NCBI RefSeq assembly: GCF_048564905.1
Contig: NC_132996.1
Location: 8,990,001-9,054,000, forward strand
Source of the DNA: Vicugna pacos
Taxonomy: Eukaryota; Chordata; Mammalia; Artiodactyla; Camelidae
DNA: 64,000 bases
Direction: 5' to 3'
Shown: positions 11,116-23,625 of the stretch, one piece after another
Layout of the letters: every line of letters begins with the position of its first letter
How positions within the stretch are numbered: the stretch's first letter is position 1
The notes under the pieces: generated by a model
Database searches by the model: none
What the model was told of the DNA's origin: nothing
The model's input: the letters and a program-made list of their open reading frames with translations, nothing else
Made by a program: the position numbers and the translations under genes

Positions 11116-12955
11116 AATACTGGTAATAATTGGGTAAATTATTTAATATTTTTGCTTACAAATCTGAAAATCAGTTAACCATAGGCTTCAAGTTTTTATA
11201 TGAAAGTTAAAAAATGTAAACTTGTTTGCTATTATGATAAGATATATACCATAATACACATATTCCATTAAGGATTAAAAAAATTTTTTTCCAGCAACAA
11301 TCAGTGTCGTCCCACTTTGTAAAGAGCTGTCTCTATAGTCATATAGCAAAGATACTAGGATTTCAGAGATTTGTAGGAATTTTTAATACTTCCCAGATTG
11401 GTGCCAACTGGGAATAGCCTCAGAAGGTGGTCAGGGAGGTGAGTGGGGTGGTGCAGGGAGCATCTTGAGAGTCACATGGGAAAACAAGTTAGCAGGAGAA
11501 CCTTTGTTAAAGGACCAAAGGGAATGCCATATTTATTATTTTATGAATCATGGGCCAAACACTGGATTAGAGAAAGTGGATCTAAAAGGGACTCTGTACT
11601 GGGATATATCTAGACACTTTTGACTTCCAGGGTGGCCACAAAAACCTAAATATTGGTGCATGTATTACTTTTGGGTTAGATTTGTTCACTACTTGGCTCG
11701 GCTTAGCATAATCAAGGAAGAAATGCGTTAAGCCTAATGTACATGCTCGCTCCTAGCTGCTGTACTGTCCTGCTGTACCATCCTGCTGTACCATCCTGCT
11801 GTACATGCCTCCCTTTCAATTCTGTAGAAATTTGTATTTACCTGCAAGATTGTCTGCTGAAGAAAGACTACTATAATCTGAGTTTTTCGTTATGTGGAAC
11901 AATGGGGGGAAAAAACGGCATGAGAAATAGTTCAATCTTCCATCAGAAGCGGGGGAAATATATCAGTAGGTGAGAGGATATAAACAAAAGACATTTAGAT
12001 TAAAAGTAAACAGCCTAATGAAATAAAGAAGAAAACAGGGGAAATTCAAATTACCAGAAATTGAGCTTATTTGAAAACAGCAGAGGGATGTGATTCAGCA
12101 CACCCGTGCTGTGGTGAGCTATAAATGAGTCCACGGAGTGTCTGGGGCAGACGGCAGTTATGGGCAAGGAACAGAACGGGAGGGAAGCCCAGCCGGAGTC
12201 CGAGCAATAGGTTCGTTGGCTTGAGGATGGGGAGAAATTCTTGGCGCTTGTTCATTGGTCAGGAGATAAGGCCCGTTATTCTGTAAACTGGGTGTTTATG
12301 AGAAATAAGTCTCTCAGTTCTTAACTTCCATCCCTCTGAGGGGGCATGCATGAGAGTCTCCATGTCCTATTTTCCAGTTTCATTTTAGATTGGATTCCTT
12401 TTACAAAACAAAAAAAGTAAAATAGTAAGTATTCACTTAAGATTTAAATTTTAACTTTTTGCGAAACACACATTAGCCTCAAAATTTCACTACATTTCTT
12501 TCCATCACGAGGTGCCTTGGTCTAAGCCACTTAAGGACAATGGGAGTGCCATTTTTCTAGCTTAGCCACTCACATCAGGATTTGAGAGTTTACATACAAA
12601 TTGGAATATTTTAGCTAATATAGTCTTTACACTATCTGCACAAACAGAGTAGATAATTTAAACACACGTCAGTGTATTGGTTTCTTTAATGTATTGTTGA
12701 AAATATCCAGAGACTTGGAACAAACATAATAATTTCCTTTGACATAGACAGATAGCCACAGCTATTTAGGTGTTATTTATAGATTGAACCTTGACCTTTA
12801 AATGGCTATGGAAATGCTGTTGGAATTTGAACCTCAAAACTTATCTTTTTAGATTACAGACATCACTATTTGTCATGACAGTTTTTAAATCTATATCTGA
12901 AAATACTGACTTGGCATTGCTAAAGCAGAAATTCACCGTGAAATTGCATTTACTT
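11116..12955. other. Mostly unassigned sequence
   Basis: Apart from the 13-bp minisatellite at 11757-11808, no element is recognised. The 78-codon frame at 11737-11973 is created by translating that minisatellite and flanking DNA. Confidence 0.45.
11757..11808. repeat. 13-bp minisatellite, four units
   Basis: Four consecutive 13-bp units share the core ctgctgta. Units 2 and 3 are identical (ctgctgtaccatc) and the outer two differ at a few bases. The unit length and the identity of the inner units indicate recent local duplication. Confidence 0.95.
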
Positions 12956-12959
12956 ATCT

Positions 12960-14170
12960 TACTCATTCAACATAGATTTATTTATTTCTTCATCAATTAG
13001 CAATTATTTACAAGCACTAATATATCCCATGCACTATTCTGAGAGCTGGGGATATGGCAATAAAAAAGACAAAAATTTCTCACCTTTTCTGAACAGTAAA
13101 GAGGTTTGTTTGCATCCAGTTGAGTGATCCAGGGGGTGACTGGTAGAGATGGAATCAGAGAACTAACAAAGAAAGTGAGGTTGAGGGGGAAAATGAGTGA
13201 ACTTAAGGGTATTTTTTCTTTGAGTGAGATGGAAGCAATTGGAGATATATATATATTTGTTTAAGGAGAAATATGATAAGTTAAAAAAGAATCAAAACAC
13301 CACTCTGGCTACTCTGTGGGGACAAAAATGAAAGCAAAAGACCAGGTAAGGAGCTATTTCTTCACAGGAAAGTTGATAGCTGCTCCGACTAATGGACATT
13401 TGCTGATGGATTGGAGCGAGGATATAAAAGAATCAGCGATACTGAGGTTTTCCTTTTTTTTTAAATGTTTTTCAGAGCAGTGTTTGTTCTTGTCTGAGTA
13501 ACTAGAATAATTTGCCATTTTCTGGTTAAAGGAAGACTGTAAGAAAAGTAGAATTTGGCAGTGGTGAGAAAGATTAAAAGTTGTCCTTGGAAATAATAAT
13601 TGGAATGTTTCTAGACATCTAAGTTAAGGTGCTGAGTCCGTAGCTGACTACATGAATGTGATGTTCAGGGGAACTTTCCATATTGGGCATACCTTTCAGA
13701 CCTATAACCTATAACCGTGTAGTTTTCCAAACATAAGACTGATGAGGTCACCAAGGGAGAGGAGGTCAAAGGTAGGCCCTGGGTCCTCCAACACTTAGAG
13801 GTCGGAAGATGAGAACTAACGAGTAGACGAGCAGAGGAAGGATGACCAGACAGCTAAGGAGACAAGTCAGTAAGTTGTCTAAGGAGGAATCAAGTGGGTT
13901 GCATACTGCTAACAAAAAAGTAGTATGATAATTACAAATGATCGCATATAGGACTTTACAATGTGGAGACAGATCTATGAGGACCCCGTCAAGGGCAGCT
14001 TCAGTGCAGCGTTGTAGGTTCAACTCTAACTGCAATGCTTCAGAAGGATAGATGATGGCATAGACGTGAAGGGCAGAGACAGCCCTTCAGGGAATTTTGC
14101 TATGAAAGGGAACAGAAACATGGGTAATCACTGGAGAGGGATGTGGCATGTAGAGAAAGGATGTGTGTGA
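12960..14170 (-). mobile_element. Long L2 copy, antisense
   Basis: Plus-strand landmarks appear in reverse-complement L2 order: a tttatttatttcttcatc 3' end followed by ctattctgagagctgggga, gagtgagatggaagcaattg, caccactctggctactctg, tttgctgatggattgga, and later tccaacacttagaggtcgg. At about 1.2 kb it is long for an L2 relic. The 89-codon antisense frame at 13766-14035 lies in this copy and shows no reverse-transcriptase motif, so I do not call it a gene. The 61-codon sense frame at 13316-13501 is a shadow. Confidence 0.78.
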
Positions 14171-14174
14171 AGAT

Positions 14175-17100
14175 TGTAGAAATTATGGCATATTTGCTAT
14201 TTGATAAAACTAATTTTGCAGAGAGGAAAATGTTGTTCTATATTCGGAAAAATAAAACTGAAAATATTCGAAACATCCCGGTAGCTTTCCCTCAGACACT
14301 TTGACACTTCGGTGCTAAGCACAAAATCGCTATGAAGTTATGAGTTCACGTAACTCAAGTTTATAAATTCAAGCTCCTCGAATTTGCAGTCTGAATTACT
14401 GTATGTTTTGTTCATTTACTATATGTGTTATTATTAATTCAGGGCTCAGGTCGTTTGCCTGGTAGATGTTTTAACCCATTCACCATGACACGGAAAATAA
14501 AGCATTGTCTCATATCAGAGAGGCCTACTAGCATGGAAAGCAATCAGTATGCATATTCGTAACATTACTTATGTAACTAATGCACATATTACTCGGTGGA
14601 GTTGTTTTGACACCATTGTTCATTAAAAGAGTGAGTTCAGCAAAAGACTTGGACTGACAGTTCTGAAGATGTGAGTGCTTCTTCCTTATTCAGTTCTGTA
14701 CTCCACCTGATCACTCCAAACTTCACTTTCTTTTATTTTCAGCTGCTAAGCAAAAATTGTATGGGATTTCTGTTCTTACTATTTTCCCAGGAAAAAAAAG
14801 TTTTGTTTTGTTTTTTTAATTGTAGGCAGCAAGAGAGTATGGGTGGGGTTATTAAAGGGAAATAATTAATTTTAAAAATAGAGCAAATTTAGTTGAAACT
14901 ATATCAGCTGAAATCCCAGAAAGAAAATGTCTGAAATGTGACCTAGTCTCCCCGCATTCAAAGATCACGCTCAAGAGGTTACCTGCAGGTTTGTCAATCA
15001 GGATCAAACTTCGAGTCCCACTGGTTTTGGATTTTCCAAACTGATCTCGTTATTCCCTGTATTTCATTTATGTATGTCACGTTTCGATGTCACAGAAGAA
15101 AAGGGGAATGAGTAATAGCAACATAGGTTAGTGACAAGGAAGAAATTTGGTTCTAAGTTTTCATATGCAGATAAAGGTTGAATGAGCAAGTTCAAATAAT
15201 TTACTTTCTGAGTTAGTAAGAAAATGGTTGCCCAGGAAAAGCACATTCTGCAGTGTTCAACTTAGCAAGAACTGGAAATTTACACCCGAGGATTGTAACT
15301 ATGTCACGTAATCTTTGCAGAATCCTTTCCCTTTACAATACCTAGAATCTTAAAAAATATGTGTTCTATTTCATCTAAAAAATCATTTTCAAGGGTTAGG
15401 TCTTCAGATGATCATGTATAAACAAACGTACATGAGATTATGAATTTTTACCACCAATTTGATTAACTAAAGTATACGAAGAGAAAATGAAAAAATAGTA
15501 AGTAAAAAGGCTATTGTCCTGATTTTATGGTGAAATAAACTCTCACAAAATTACTGTCTATCGTGGTAGTGCAGATAAGCACATCTTTCCTTTTTTACAT
15601 ATTTCTGTATTTTCCAATGTCTTACAAAGAGGGTATTTTTTAAGCTGAAAAGAAGAGAAAATAATGAAACAGACAATTGAGGTATAGTTACATGAAACTC
15701 TAAGGTGGGTATTGTAGTTAGGTTGGAATAAACTCATCAAATTTGAAGACAGTGAATTTAGATCATTAGTTCTCAATTTTTTCTAATAGAAGGATATTTA
15801 TTTATTCAAATAAATCTCTTATGGTGTCCCAATGAAGGAATAAGAAAGATAACTAAATACATAGATATCTCACACCGTGTCTCTGCACTCCCTCGGTCTT
15901 GCCATCTTTTCCCACTCTCCGTGCTTTCTCCTTTTCTTCCTTGCATTCGGAATACTCTGATATTTAAGACTTGAGACTCGTGGCTGAGAAGGTAGGTGAA
16001 TCTGTATAAATAACTTGACTGTAGTGACATTGAGACAACTTCTTCTTATCGAACTGATGACTGAAACTTTGGGGGATGAATGACCAAATTATTACAGTAA
16101 CCATAAACTACTATCTACTACCACCTGAAATGTAGACAACTTATCAAAGACACTGTCACATAAATTCCTCTGAAAAGTAGTGATCAGCCATAGATGGGCA
16201 CAATCTAACTGATGGGAATTAAGCGAAACTTTCCTCCTACGTCAGGTATGAACTTTGGTGAATTATTTCAGTGTGTATACTTCCCACGTATGGCAGCCTG
16301 TTTTAGGTTTTATAGATTACATACTACCTACTGCATGCATGCGGGCCCACGTTTGCCCCGCCCCCCAGAGCTGTGCTGCGTAGAGTCCATCCGTACATCC
16401 ACCAACAGGGCCTGGACCTCACTAGATACTCGCTTGTTCCTTTGTTTTATTTTTACTAATGAATAAGACCATGAGTATAAAATTTCAGTATAATGGCAAT
16501 AGTTGGGTGATTATGGAAAAAGAGATGATGTTTTTGAAAAATGAAGTTTGGAGGGAAGGTTGGAGCTCACTGGGCAAGCAGATGGCATCTCAGAGCCCCG
16601 TAGAGCATCTCAGATCACTCTGGGGACACGCAGCTGGGGCTGTGCGGTACGAAAGGGTAATTTGCTAACATTTTTGTTTTCCTGTTTGTCGGCCAAGGAA
16701 GCATAACCAAAGAGTAACGGACCAAGAGAGCAAAAGTTATAAATCTTAAATGTTTTTTAACCTGGGAAAGACCTTGACGTGCACTCATTTTTAGCTTCCT
16801 AAATATACATGTGCATAGAATTCAAGTGAGTTGCCTTATAAGGTCACCCAATCAGTTCTTGGGAGAAGGATCATGACCCAGAAAAATTTCCACGTGTGTA
16901 TCGTTTATCTTATTTAAACATTTTGCCAGTATCTGTGTTCTTCTTGGTCTTTCACATGGTTTCCCTGTATATAAACAGCTAACTAATTGAAAGCTATATT
17001 TGCATATTAATACACCAGTGTGGCTCAGGAATTTGGCACTGGCGGTAGAGAACAGAAGTTATCTTTCACTCAAAAATTGATTTAGAAAGCTTACTTTGGC

Positions 17101-17479
17101 TATCAGCTTAATTTTGCCTGTGTGATATGCCTTGTGAGAGAAATGTTCCTCAACTCCCTAAGTTATTCCCACTCGTTTCTATTTTAGCAATTAGAATCTC
17201 TTATAAATCATGAACTTTAAAAATGCATTTAATATACATAATCTTCAGATCATTAATTAAAGTAAGTATTTTAACTTTGTGCACACGTTAAGATAATATT
17301 CTGTTTTAGGTGATTTCGAGACGGAGAGGGAAACAGAGAAGAACGGAGACAGATGCCACCAAAGATACGGATGTAGATACCTACGGTCATCAGGCTGGAT
17401 TGTCAGTCAAAGCTGATTATCTACTCATAGCATCACCTGGTGAAGGGAGCCTGACTCTCATTGCTCTTGAGTAAATCTC
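14175..17479. other. Unassigned sequence
   Basis: Apart from a possible MIR fragment at 16790-16890, no element or exon is recognised. Adjacent frames of 84 and 69 codons at 16212-16668 lie in slightly GC-richer DNA but show no domain, codon bias or splice context that I would defend. Confidence 0.45.
16790..16890 (-). repeat. Possible MIR fragment, antisense
   Basis: The stretch tgagttgccttataaggtca followed by cccaatcagttc resembles the reversed MIR segment cttgcccaaggtcacacagct. The match is short, so the call is tentative. Confidence 0.4.
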
Positions 17480-17703
17480 CAAAAAGAATTATTATTTTTT
17501 TGTGTGTGTGTAAAGGTAACTCATTTTATTTTATTTTATTTTATTTTTTTTTTTACATTTTTTATTGATTCATAATCATTTTACAGTGTTGTGTCAAATT
17601 CCAGTGTTCAGCACAATTTTTCAGTCATTCATGGACATATACACACTCATTGTCACATTTTTTTCTCTGTGATTTATCATAACATTTTGCAAAAAGAATT
17701 ATT
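17480..17703 (-). mobile_element. Recent L1 3' end with 14-bp target duplication (camelid type)
   Basis: A 14-bp direct repeat, caaaaagaattatt, occurs at 17480-17493 and 17690-17703. Between the copies lies a T-rich tract (the reverse of an A-tail, with ATTTT units), then antisense L1 3' sequence: cattttacagtgttgtgtc, ccagtgttcagcacaa, and cattgtcacat. Only about 150 bases of element were copied. The exact target duplication and a still-rich A-tail imply a fairly recent event. The 3' text matches my recollection of camelid L1s. The 64-codon antisense frame at 17625-17819 is a shadow. Confidence 0.85.
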
Positions 17704-19815
17704 TTAAAAGGAGCTGCATTTCCTTTACTAGTCATGGGAGAAGAAATGGGAGGGAGAGAGACTTGGTACATTGTGCAGTTACTTTGGAACAGCTTCCCTG
17801 GGTCTTGTTGCACTTCCAAAAAGGAGGGGTGTGTGTTCCTCTGTGTTCCATATGCTATGGCTTTCTTTATGTCAATAGGTTGCCTTTCTAATATACCATC
17901 GGATATACCATGACTTCAGTGAGAACAATCTCAGGTTGGTTTCACATTAAGATGTATGTGGAGGTGCTGCACTGCAAGGCATAGACCATTTGTGCCAAAA
18001 TGTGGGATTCATTTCAGCTTTTGAAACATTGATTTCTTTGGCTTATTCCCCAATAACAATAAAGGAGGGCTTTTTCTTTTCTAGAATTGGGTATCACAGG
18101 TAGAATTCTATTTGCTAGCCTCTGCTATGTTGTAAAAACACAGCTTTCATTGGTTGCGTTGATACATAAGTTAAAATAATAGAGTGAATACTGTACATAT
18201 GTGCTTAAAATAGCAAACACCATATATATTGTTGATAAATTTTAAAACATGCCCTGGATCTTGGCTGTAACTGATCATTCAAGAGTAAGGTAACTGTTTG
18301 AATTTATAAAGCCTCTAATTTGAATAGTCTAAGAGTACCCAGCCTGCCTTAAGCCATTTATAACTAAAAAGTAAAATTACCAATTCCGTGCTAGATACTA
18401 ACACTTAGTTACTTCTAAATATAGTGAAATATTAGGATGATCAACCACCTTGACTCTCCTGAGATAAGGGTTTTCCAGATGTGTGCCTTTCAATGTTAAA
18501 ATAAAAAATACCAGGATAGTCACGGATAAACGGGACAGCTGGTTATCCTGTGTTGGTTTACTTAACGTTACTAAATTGTTGAGTCATTGCCAAAAATTAA
18601 AAAAACACTATATTATTCATTTTATTTGTTATCCTTATGGAATATTTATCTGTAAATTTAGACTAATGGATCTGATTCTCTCCTCTAATTATCTGCATGA
18701 CTTCTAAGCATCATTGGGAACTCTTTAAGAAGCACTGCCATGATTGCTACTAACTACATTCATACTCGGTGTTCGCAGCTTCAAGTCACACGTTCAGGTT
18801 TCAGGAGGAGCTCAGAATTATCCACCAAGCACATCTCTAGGGTCTATAAATGTATATCAATAATTTGCCCCATTTTATAAAAATAGTAAAAAACGAACTT
18901 GAATTGTCAAAGTCTATTTATAATAGGGCCTGGACTTGAATGAAATCTGGGTCACGCATCCCATCTCTGTGAAATACGTACTAAGTAAACCTGAAGACAG
19001 CGTGTACGTATTGTGGGTATCACCTCCAGGTGTTGTCATCTGACTGTAATGTGGGATCTGGACTCCTTCAGTCTTGACATGGAACCTAATTGAATCTAAC
19101 TTTGTCTGTCTCATGTCTCGGTTTTTCTGCAACTACTGTCAGATTAACATACCTGCATCAGTTCAAAGTTTTGTAAAGTTAGATGGAAATCAGATCAAAA
19201 ATTGATAAAATCTCCCTTTACTGATTTCTGAAGCCTAAAATCCTTACTTAATCTACTGTTTAAAAAACTCAATATTGTTGCCTTAAACCCAACTTTCTAT
19301 TTCTCTGTTTATCTTACAACCATTTGACAAATCTCTCATTCCCTCATAAATATGAGTCCTAGTTACAGCAGCACTTAACTGTTATGCTTTATAACATCTA
19401 GATTTGTTCATGTCACTCTCTAGTCACAATGTCCTAACCTTCCCATACACGCATGTCAGAATCCTAATTGACTTTCAAGGAAAAGTGCCACCTTCTTCAT
19501 CAAACATTCCTGATTTCTTCTACCTTAATGTCCACTCTTCTGCCTGTCAACTCTAATATCAGAGAGGTGTTTGAACTTCTCTTTATTCTGGCATGTCTCT
19601 TTAACGCTCCATCAATAAACATTAACTGATTATGCCCTCCAGGCTCCAAGGACTTCCTTTATGGCCTTCTGTGTTTCTCAGAAGTCTCTAAAGTTTTTCT
19701 CCTTCCCTCTTCTTTACTTCCAGGGCATCATCCAAATAATTTAACACTGCAGAATATTTAAAGATGTGCTGCTTAAAAGGTACCTTATGTAGTAGTGTGC
19801 TGCAGAAGGGGTACA
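17704..19815. other. Mostly unassigned sequence
   Basis: Apart from the DNA-transposon relic at 18434-18549, no repeat is confidently named. The stretch 19260-19640 has a pyrimidine-rich, L2-like flavour but no landmark I would rely on. Confidence 0.4.
18434..18549. mobile_element. Palindromic DNA-transposon-like relic
   Basis: The ends aggatgatcaacca and agctggttatcct are imperfect inverted repeats. The interior carries cctttcaatgttaaaata and aaacgggacagct, which match a common mammalian palindromic repeat of about 120 bp (disordered text ...gggacagttggtcaccct). It is non-autonomous, with no coding capacity. I cannot recall the Repbase name securely. Confidence 0.6.
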
Positions 19816-19819
19816 AACC

Positions 19820-20010
19820 AGGTAGCAGAAGTTTTAGTTTCCATTTCCAAGCTAAACAATCATAACACTGTATTTGGCAAATCACTTACTAATCTCTGAG
19901 CCACAAATTCCTTATATGTAAAATGAGTTGTATTAATACATTCCTTGATTTTTCATGAGAAAAAACACTCGACATATTGATACCTTGTAAGCTGTAAAGT
20001 GCCTTACAAA
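19820..20010 (+). repeat. MIR SINE, sense
   Basis: MIR landmarks in order are tttggcaaatcacttactaa, tctctgagccacaaattcc, ttatatgtaaaatgagttg, and tgtaaagtgccttacaaa. This is a moderately preserved copy. Confidence 0.75.
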
Positions 20011-20521
20011 TTAAAGCATGATAGCGACGTGACTTTGATTCTATAGTTTTAGTTAATTTTGTTCAGTAGAGATACAGTAATCAGAATACCGGGCTGAATG
20101 GGGAAGAAAAAAGACTCTAGAAATGGAGAAATATAGTTTGTTGATTTCCTCAGATCATACCCCAAAGCTAACTTTTACTCTGAAAGTAGAGAAGGTTGAA
20201 TAATCAGTAAATTATTTCCCACTAGAAAAAAAATATCAGAAGAGTAGGAGGAAGAGCATCTGTTCCTCAGGACTTAACACTGAAATCCTTCTCCGCTAAA
20301 GCAGCCGTCTTTAAGGAAGAGTCAGCACTACCGCCCAGCTCCCAACTAGACGAAATCTTTCTCCCCTGGGGCAGCGACCAACCCCCTGGCCACGTGTGGG
20401 CTACTGTCTGAGCTGGAGTCCTCAGCGAAACTACTGCTGATTATCCATTCTTCTCCCATTGATCCTTACCAAACTCACAGCTAATTCTTTCCATTGTCTT
20501 TCAAAATGGCGATGAATTCTT

Positions 20522-21016
20522 TTAAAAAGGCAATGAATAATGCCATTCGAGAAGCATGGATGGAACTAGAGATGATCATATTAAGTGAAGTAAGTCAGAC
20601 AGAGGAAGACAGATATCGTATGATATTCCTTATCTGTGGAATCTGAAAAAATTATACAAATGAACTCATTTACAAAACAGAAATAGACTCAAAGACATAG
20701 AAAACAAACTTATGGTTACCAAAGGGGGAATGGGAGGGAAGGGTTAAATTAGGAGTTTGAGATTATCATATACACATTACTGTATATAAAATAAACAACA
20801 AAGACCCACTGTACACAGTGCAGGGAACTGTACACCACATATACATATATATATATGTATGTACACATACACATACATATACACAACACAGACACACACA
20901 CATATATATACATATATACATAAAACTGAATCACTTTGCTGTACACCTGAAACTAAAGCATTGCAAATTAATGATACTTCAATTTAAAAAAAAATAGTTA
21001 AAAAGTGGCAATAAAG
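20522..21016 (+). mobile_element. L1 3' end, sense, with imperfect target duplication
   Basis: Landmarks are ggatggaactagagatgatc, aagtgaagtaagtcagaca, aaacaaacttatggttacc, gtacacctgaaactaaagc, and atgatacttcaatttaaaa. The sequence ttaaaaaggcaatgaa (20522) recurs after the A-tail as ttaaaaagtggcaataaa (20999), a slightly decayed target-site duplication. An AT/AC-rich expansion occupies 20838-20922. The antisense frame at 20749-20946 is translated microsatellite. The tail resembles general artiodactyl L1s rather than the camelid variant, so it is probably older than the 17.5-kb copy. Confidence 0.82.
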
Positions 21017-22485
21017 TCTTAGTAAAGTAAATACTGGTAAAGAACTGAGAACTTAACAAGGTTACGCTCAGGGAATACAAACTGACACACTAAATACCTG
21101 GGATAGTTCAAATGTTTCTCTTGGTAGTACCTATCGTTGAAACTCAGATCCCTAATTTGAACTTCTGCTCTACCTTGAAATCAAAGATCTTTACTAAGGA
21201 AACAGGGAGTTCATCATACAGTTTGGTACCCGTTCACTATTGAGCTTAAGCCATATTGCTTTATTAAGATTTTAACTTATCAAAAAATTGACTGAACTTG
21301 ACTCATTAGTATGAGGTTGAAATGTCCTTGGGAAAAGTCTAAGCAAATTTTTTTTCATCTTATAATGCCCATTTAAAGCCTATAATCAAAGCACAAACAG
21401 TTAGCTAAATAGGAAGTTATTAGCTTGTTTGTTTGAGGTCTAAACAAAGGATAATGCAATTGCTAGCTTTTCTTCCCTACTGTAGATATTAGCCAGGCAC
21501 ACTTCTTTTTTTTTTCCATCAAAGCTAATCACTGTAGACAGTCAGTCTGACCAAAGAGCATTAAAAAGATTTCTTTTCAATAATAAGGGCTTTTAAAAAC
21601 TTTGCCTGCATTATATTAAATATTCTTTAAGCTCTCTCATTCAATTTGCCTGAGAAAAGTTCTGCAGAGCTACATCATGAGCATGCATTTCTCCAGAAAC
21701 TAGAAATTTACTGAGCAATGCGAAACTGTAGATGGAGAAGTGCAAGACGTATCATGGGGGTTAGGGTTCCTCTAGGCCTTTGCTTAACAAAACAAAGTGC
21801 TGAGTTAGGGGTGTGGCTGTGCTTGACCCCTGTTTACCACAGGCATTCTATGGTATCAGAGGATTTTCTTCTTTCTCCTGTTACTAGTCAGTAAAATTCC
21901 ATTATCCAATGCTATCAATTTTGATTTAGCAATAACCTTCCTGTTTCCTTTGTCATCTGAGCTTTCTAATATAGAAGCGAGTAAAGGTGAAGACTTCAGC
22001 CAAATTACGAGGACTGGGACGTGGAATTGGATTTATATTTATTTTATGCAAAAAGAGTTGAAATAGCTGTCTAAATGGCAGGGAACTAGCAGCATAATAA
22101 GGTTACAAGCTTCACAGAACTTATCTGATTTGCACTTTGCTTATAAACATTGTAAAGGGGTGATTATCAACTAAAATATATTTCGACAGAGTGCATGTCT
22201 TGGGACTTCTAGAAACAACATTATCAGAACTTGAAAATCTTATCTATTATGGTGTGTTTATAATTCATATAATTATACAATATTAATTTATACATCAATG
22301 AGAATCATAGATAGAGACCAGGAAGGACACTTGAAACAATCCCATCCAGCCTCCTCATACTTCGATGACAAAACTGAAGTCCAGAGAAGACAGACAACTT
22401 CTGGGTGACTCCATTTAGCGTGGCTTTCAGTAGAATCCACCTCCCGCTCGTGCAGGCGGACATCTGCCATCTTAGAAGTCTATTA
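21017..22485. other. Repeat-poor unassigned sequence
   Basis: This is one of the longer stretches with no recognisable interspersed repeat. It is AT-rich with scattered ATGCAT and ATCAAAG-type motifs. It may hold conserved regulatory DNA, but nothing in the sequence proves it. A MIR-like trace may lie at 22340-22400. Confidence 0.35.
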
Positions 22486-22876
22486 TGACTGTATGTTTGT
22501 GTTCCCTCAAAATCCATATGTTGAAACCTTATCCCACAAAGTGATGGTTTTAGGAGTGGGGACTTTGGGAGGAAATTAGGCTTAGGTGAAGTCAAAAGAG
22601 TAGAGCTCGCAGACCTCCCATGATGGGATGAATGCCCTTATCCGTCCCTTTATGGTGACGTAGGGTTTGCTTCATCTCTCTGCCCTCTGGCGCGTGGGGA
22701 CACAAGGACAAGCGGACAGTCTGCCGCCTGGATGAGAACTCTTAGTGGAACCCCATCAAGCTGACAACTTGGTCTCAGAGTTCCCAGCCTCCAGAACTGT
22801 AAGAAATACATTTCTGTTGTTTAGAAGCCACCCAGTCCATGATACTTTGTTATTGCAGCCTGAATAGAATAAAACA
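22486..22876 (+). mobile_element. ERVL-MaLR solo LTR fossil (MST/MLT1 type)
   Basis: The start reads tgactgtatgtttgtgttcc, followed by ccatatgttgaaaccttatc, tgatggttttaggagtgggg, ttcccagcctccagaactgt and ccacccagtccatgatac. These are the ordered landmarks of mammalian MaLR LTRs. It is an isolated LTR, with no internal region next to it. It is ancient, from the early placental era, and broken. The short frames within it are not genes. Confidence 0.82.
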
Positions 22877-23114
22877 AAATGAAAAAAAAAAAGAGTAAAT
22901 ATACAAAAAAATTAACATTTTAATATTACTTAAGAAACTCCTTTCTGAGATCCAAAATCTGCTGAAATACTTCTGACAATACATAAAAATCTATTGACTC
23001 TTCATACTGAAGACAAAAGGTTTAATCTGATCAATGTTAACCATATTTGAACCATTCCAACTCTTCTGTCAATTCCTTCGTGTAAACATGCGGTGAATGG
23101 TATTTAAAAACCAA

Positions 23115-23195
23115 AATTGAACGTGTAATCAGAAAGTCTTAGTTTGACTTCTATCTTAGCCACCCATTAGCTGTGATTCTATCATGAATTCAGTC
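23115..23195 (+). repeat. MIR fragment, sense
   Basis: The text gtcttagtttgacttctatc followed by ttagccacccattagctgtg matches the MIR segment ttcaaatcccagctctgccacttactagctgtg. It is short. Confidence 0.5.
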
Positions 23196-23284
23196 AAGTA
23201 CTGTCAGTCAGACTGTGTGGGTGTAAAACCCTATACACACAGACTTTACACACGGGAGGGGTGAGAGAAGCAGAAGGCAGGGTA

Positions 23285-23625
23285 AATAAAAAAGATAAAT
23301 TATGTTATACAGTTATATGTTTTGGGACGGAGGAATAAAGTAGGGAAGGAGGCTAAAAATGTTGAAAGGTTGGATATTGAGATTTTTAGTAGGGTGGCTT
23401 AAGATGGTCTCAATCGGAAGATGGCATTTGTGGAAAATTATGATACATAGAGGTAAAAAAAAAAATCTACCCATTGCCATATATAAAGCGAGATTTTTCC
23501 AGAAAAAGGAAATCGCACGTTCAAATCCTCTAAGGAAGGAGTGCATTTCAAAATGGGGATAAAAATAACACTTTTCAGACCCCTGAGACTTGTTTGAAGC
23601 AGCACGAGAGAACGCCATGCAAGCC
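23285..23625 (-). mobile_element. L2 fragment, antisense
   Basis: A plausible reversed L2 order is seen: gcagggtaaataaaaaagat, agtagggtggcttaagatgg, agatggcatttgtggaaaa, then ctgagacttgtttgaagcag. The two opposed frames here (101 codons at 23313-23618 antisense and 67 codons at 23359-23562 sense) overlap each other, lie inside the L2 and have no protein signature. Confidence 0.6.

Noticed and set aside
20749-20946. Tyrosine/valine/cysteine-rich small protein
   Set aside because: It is a translation of an AT/AC microsatellite inside an L1 3' end.
23313-23618. 101-codon antisense frame as a host gene
   Set aside because: It lies in an L2 fragment and is mirrored by an open frame on the other strand.
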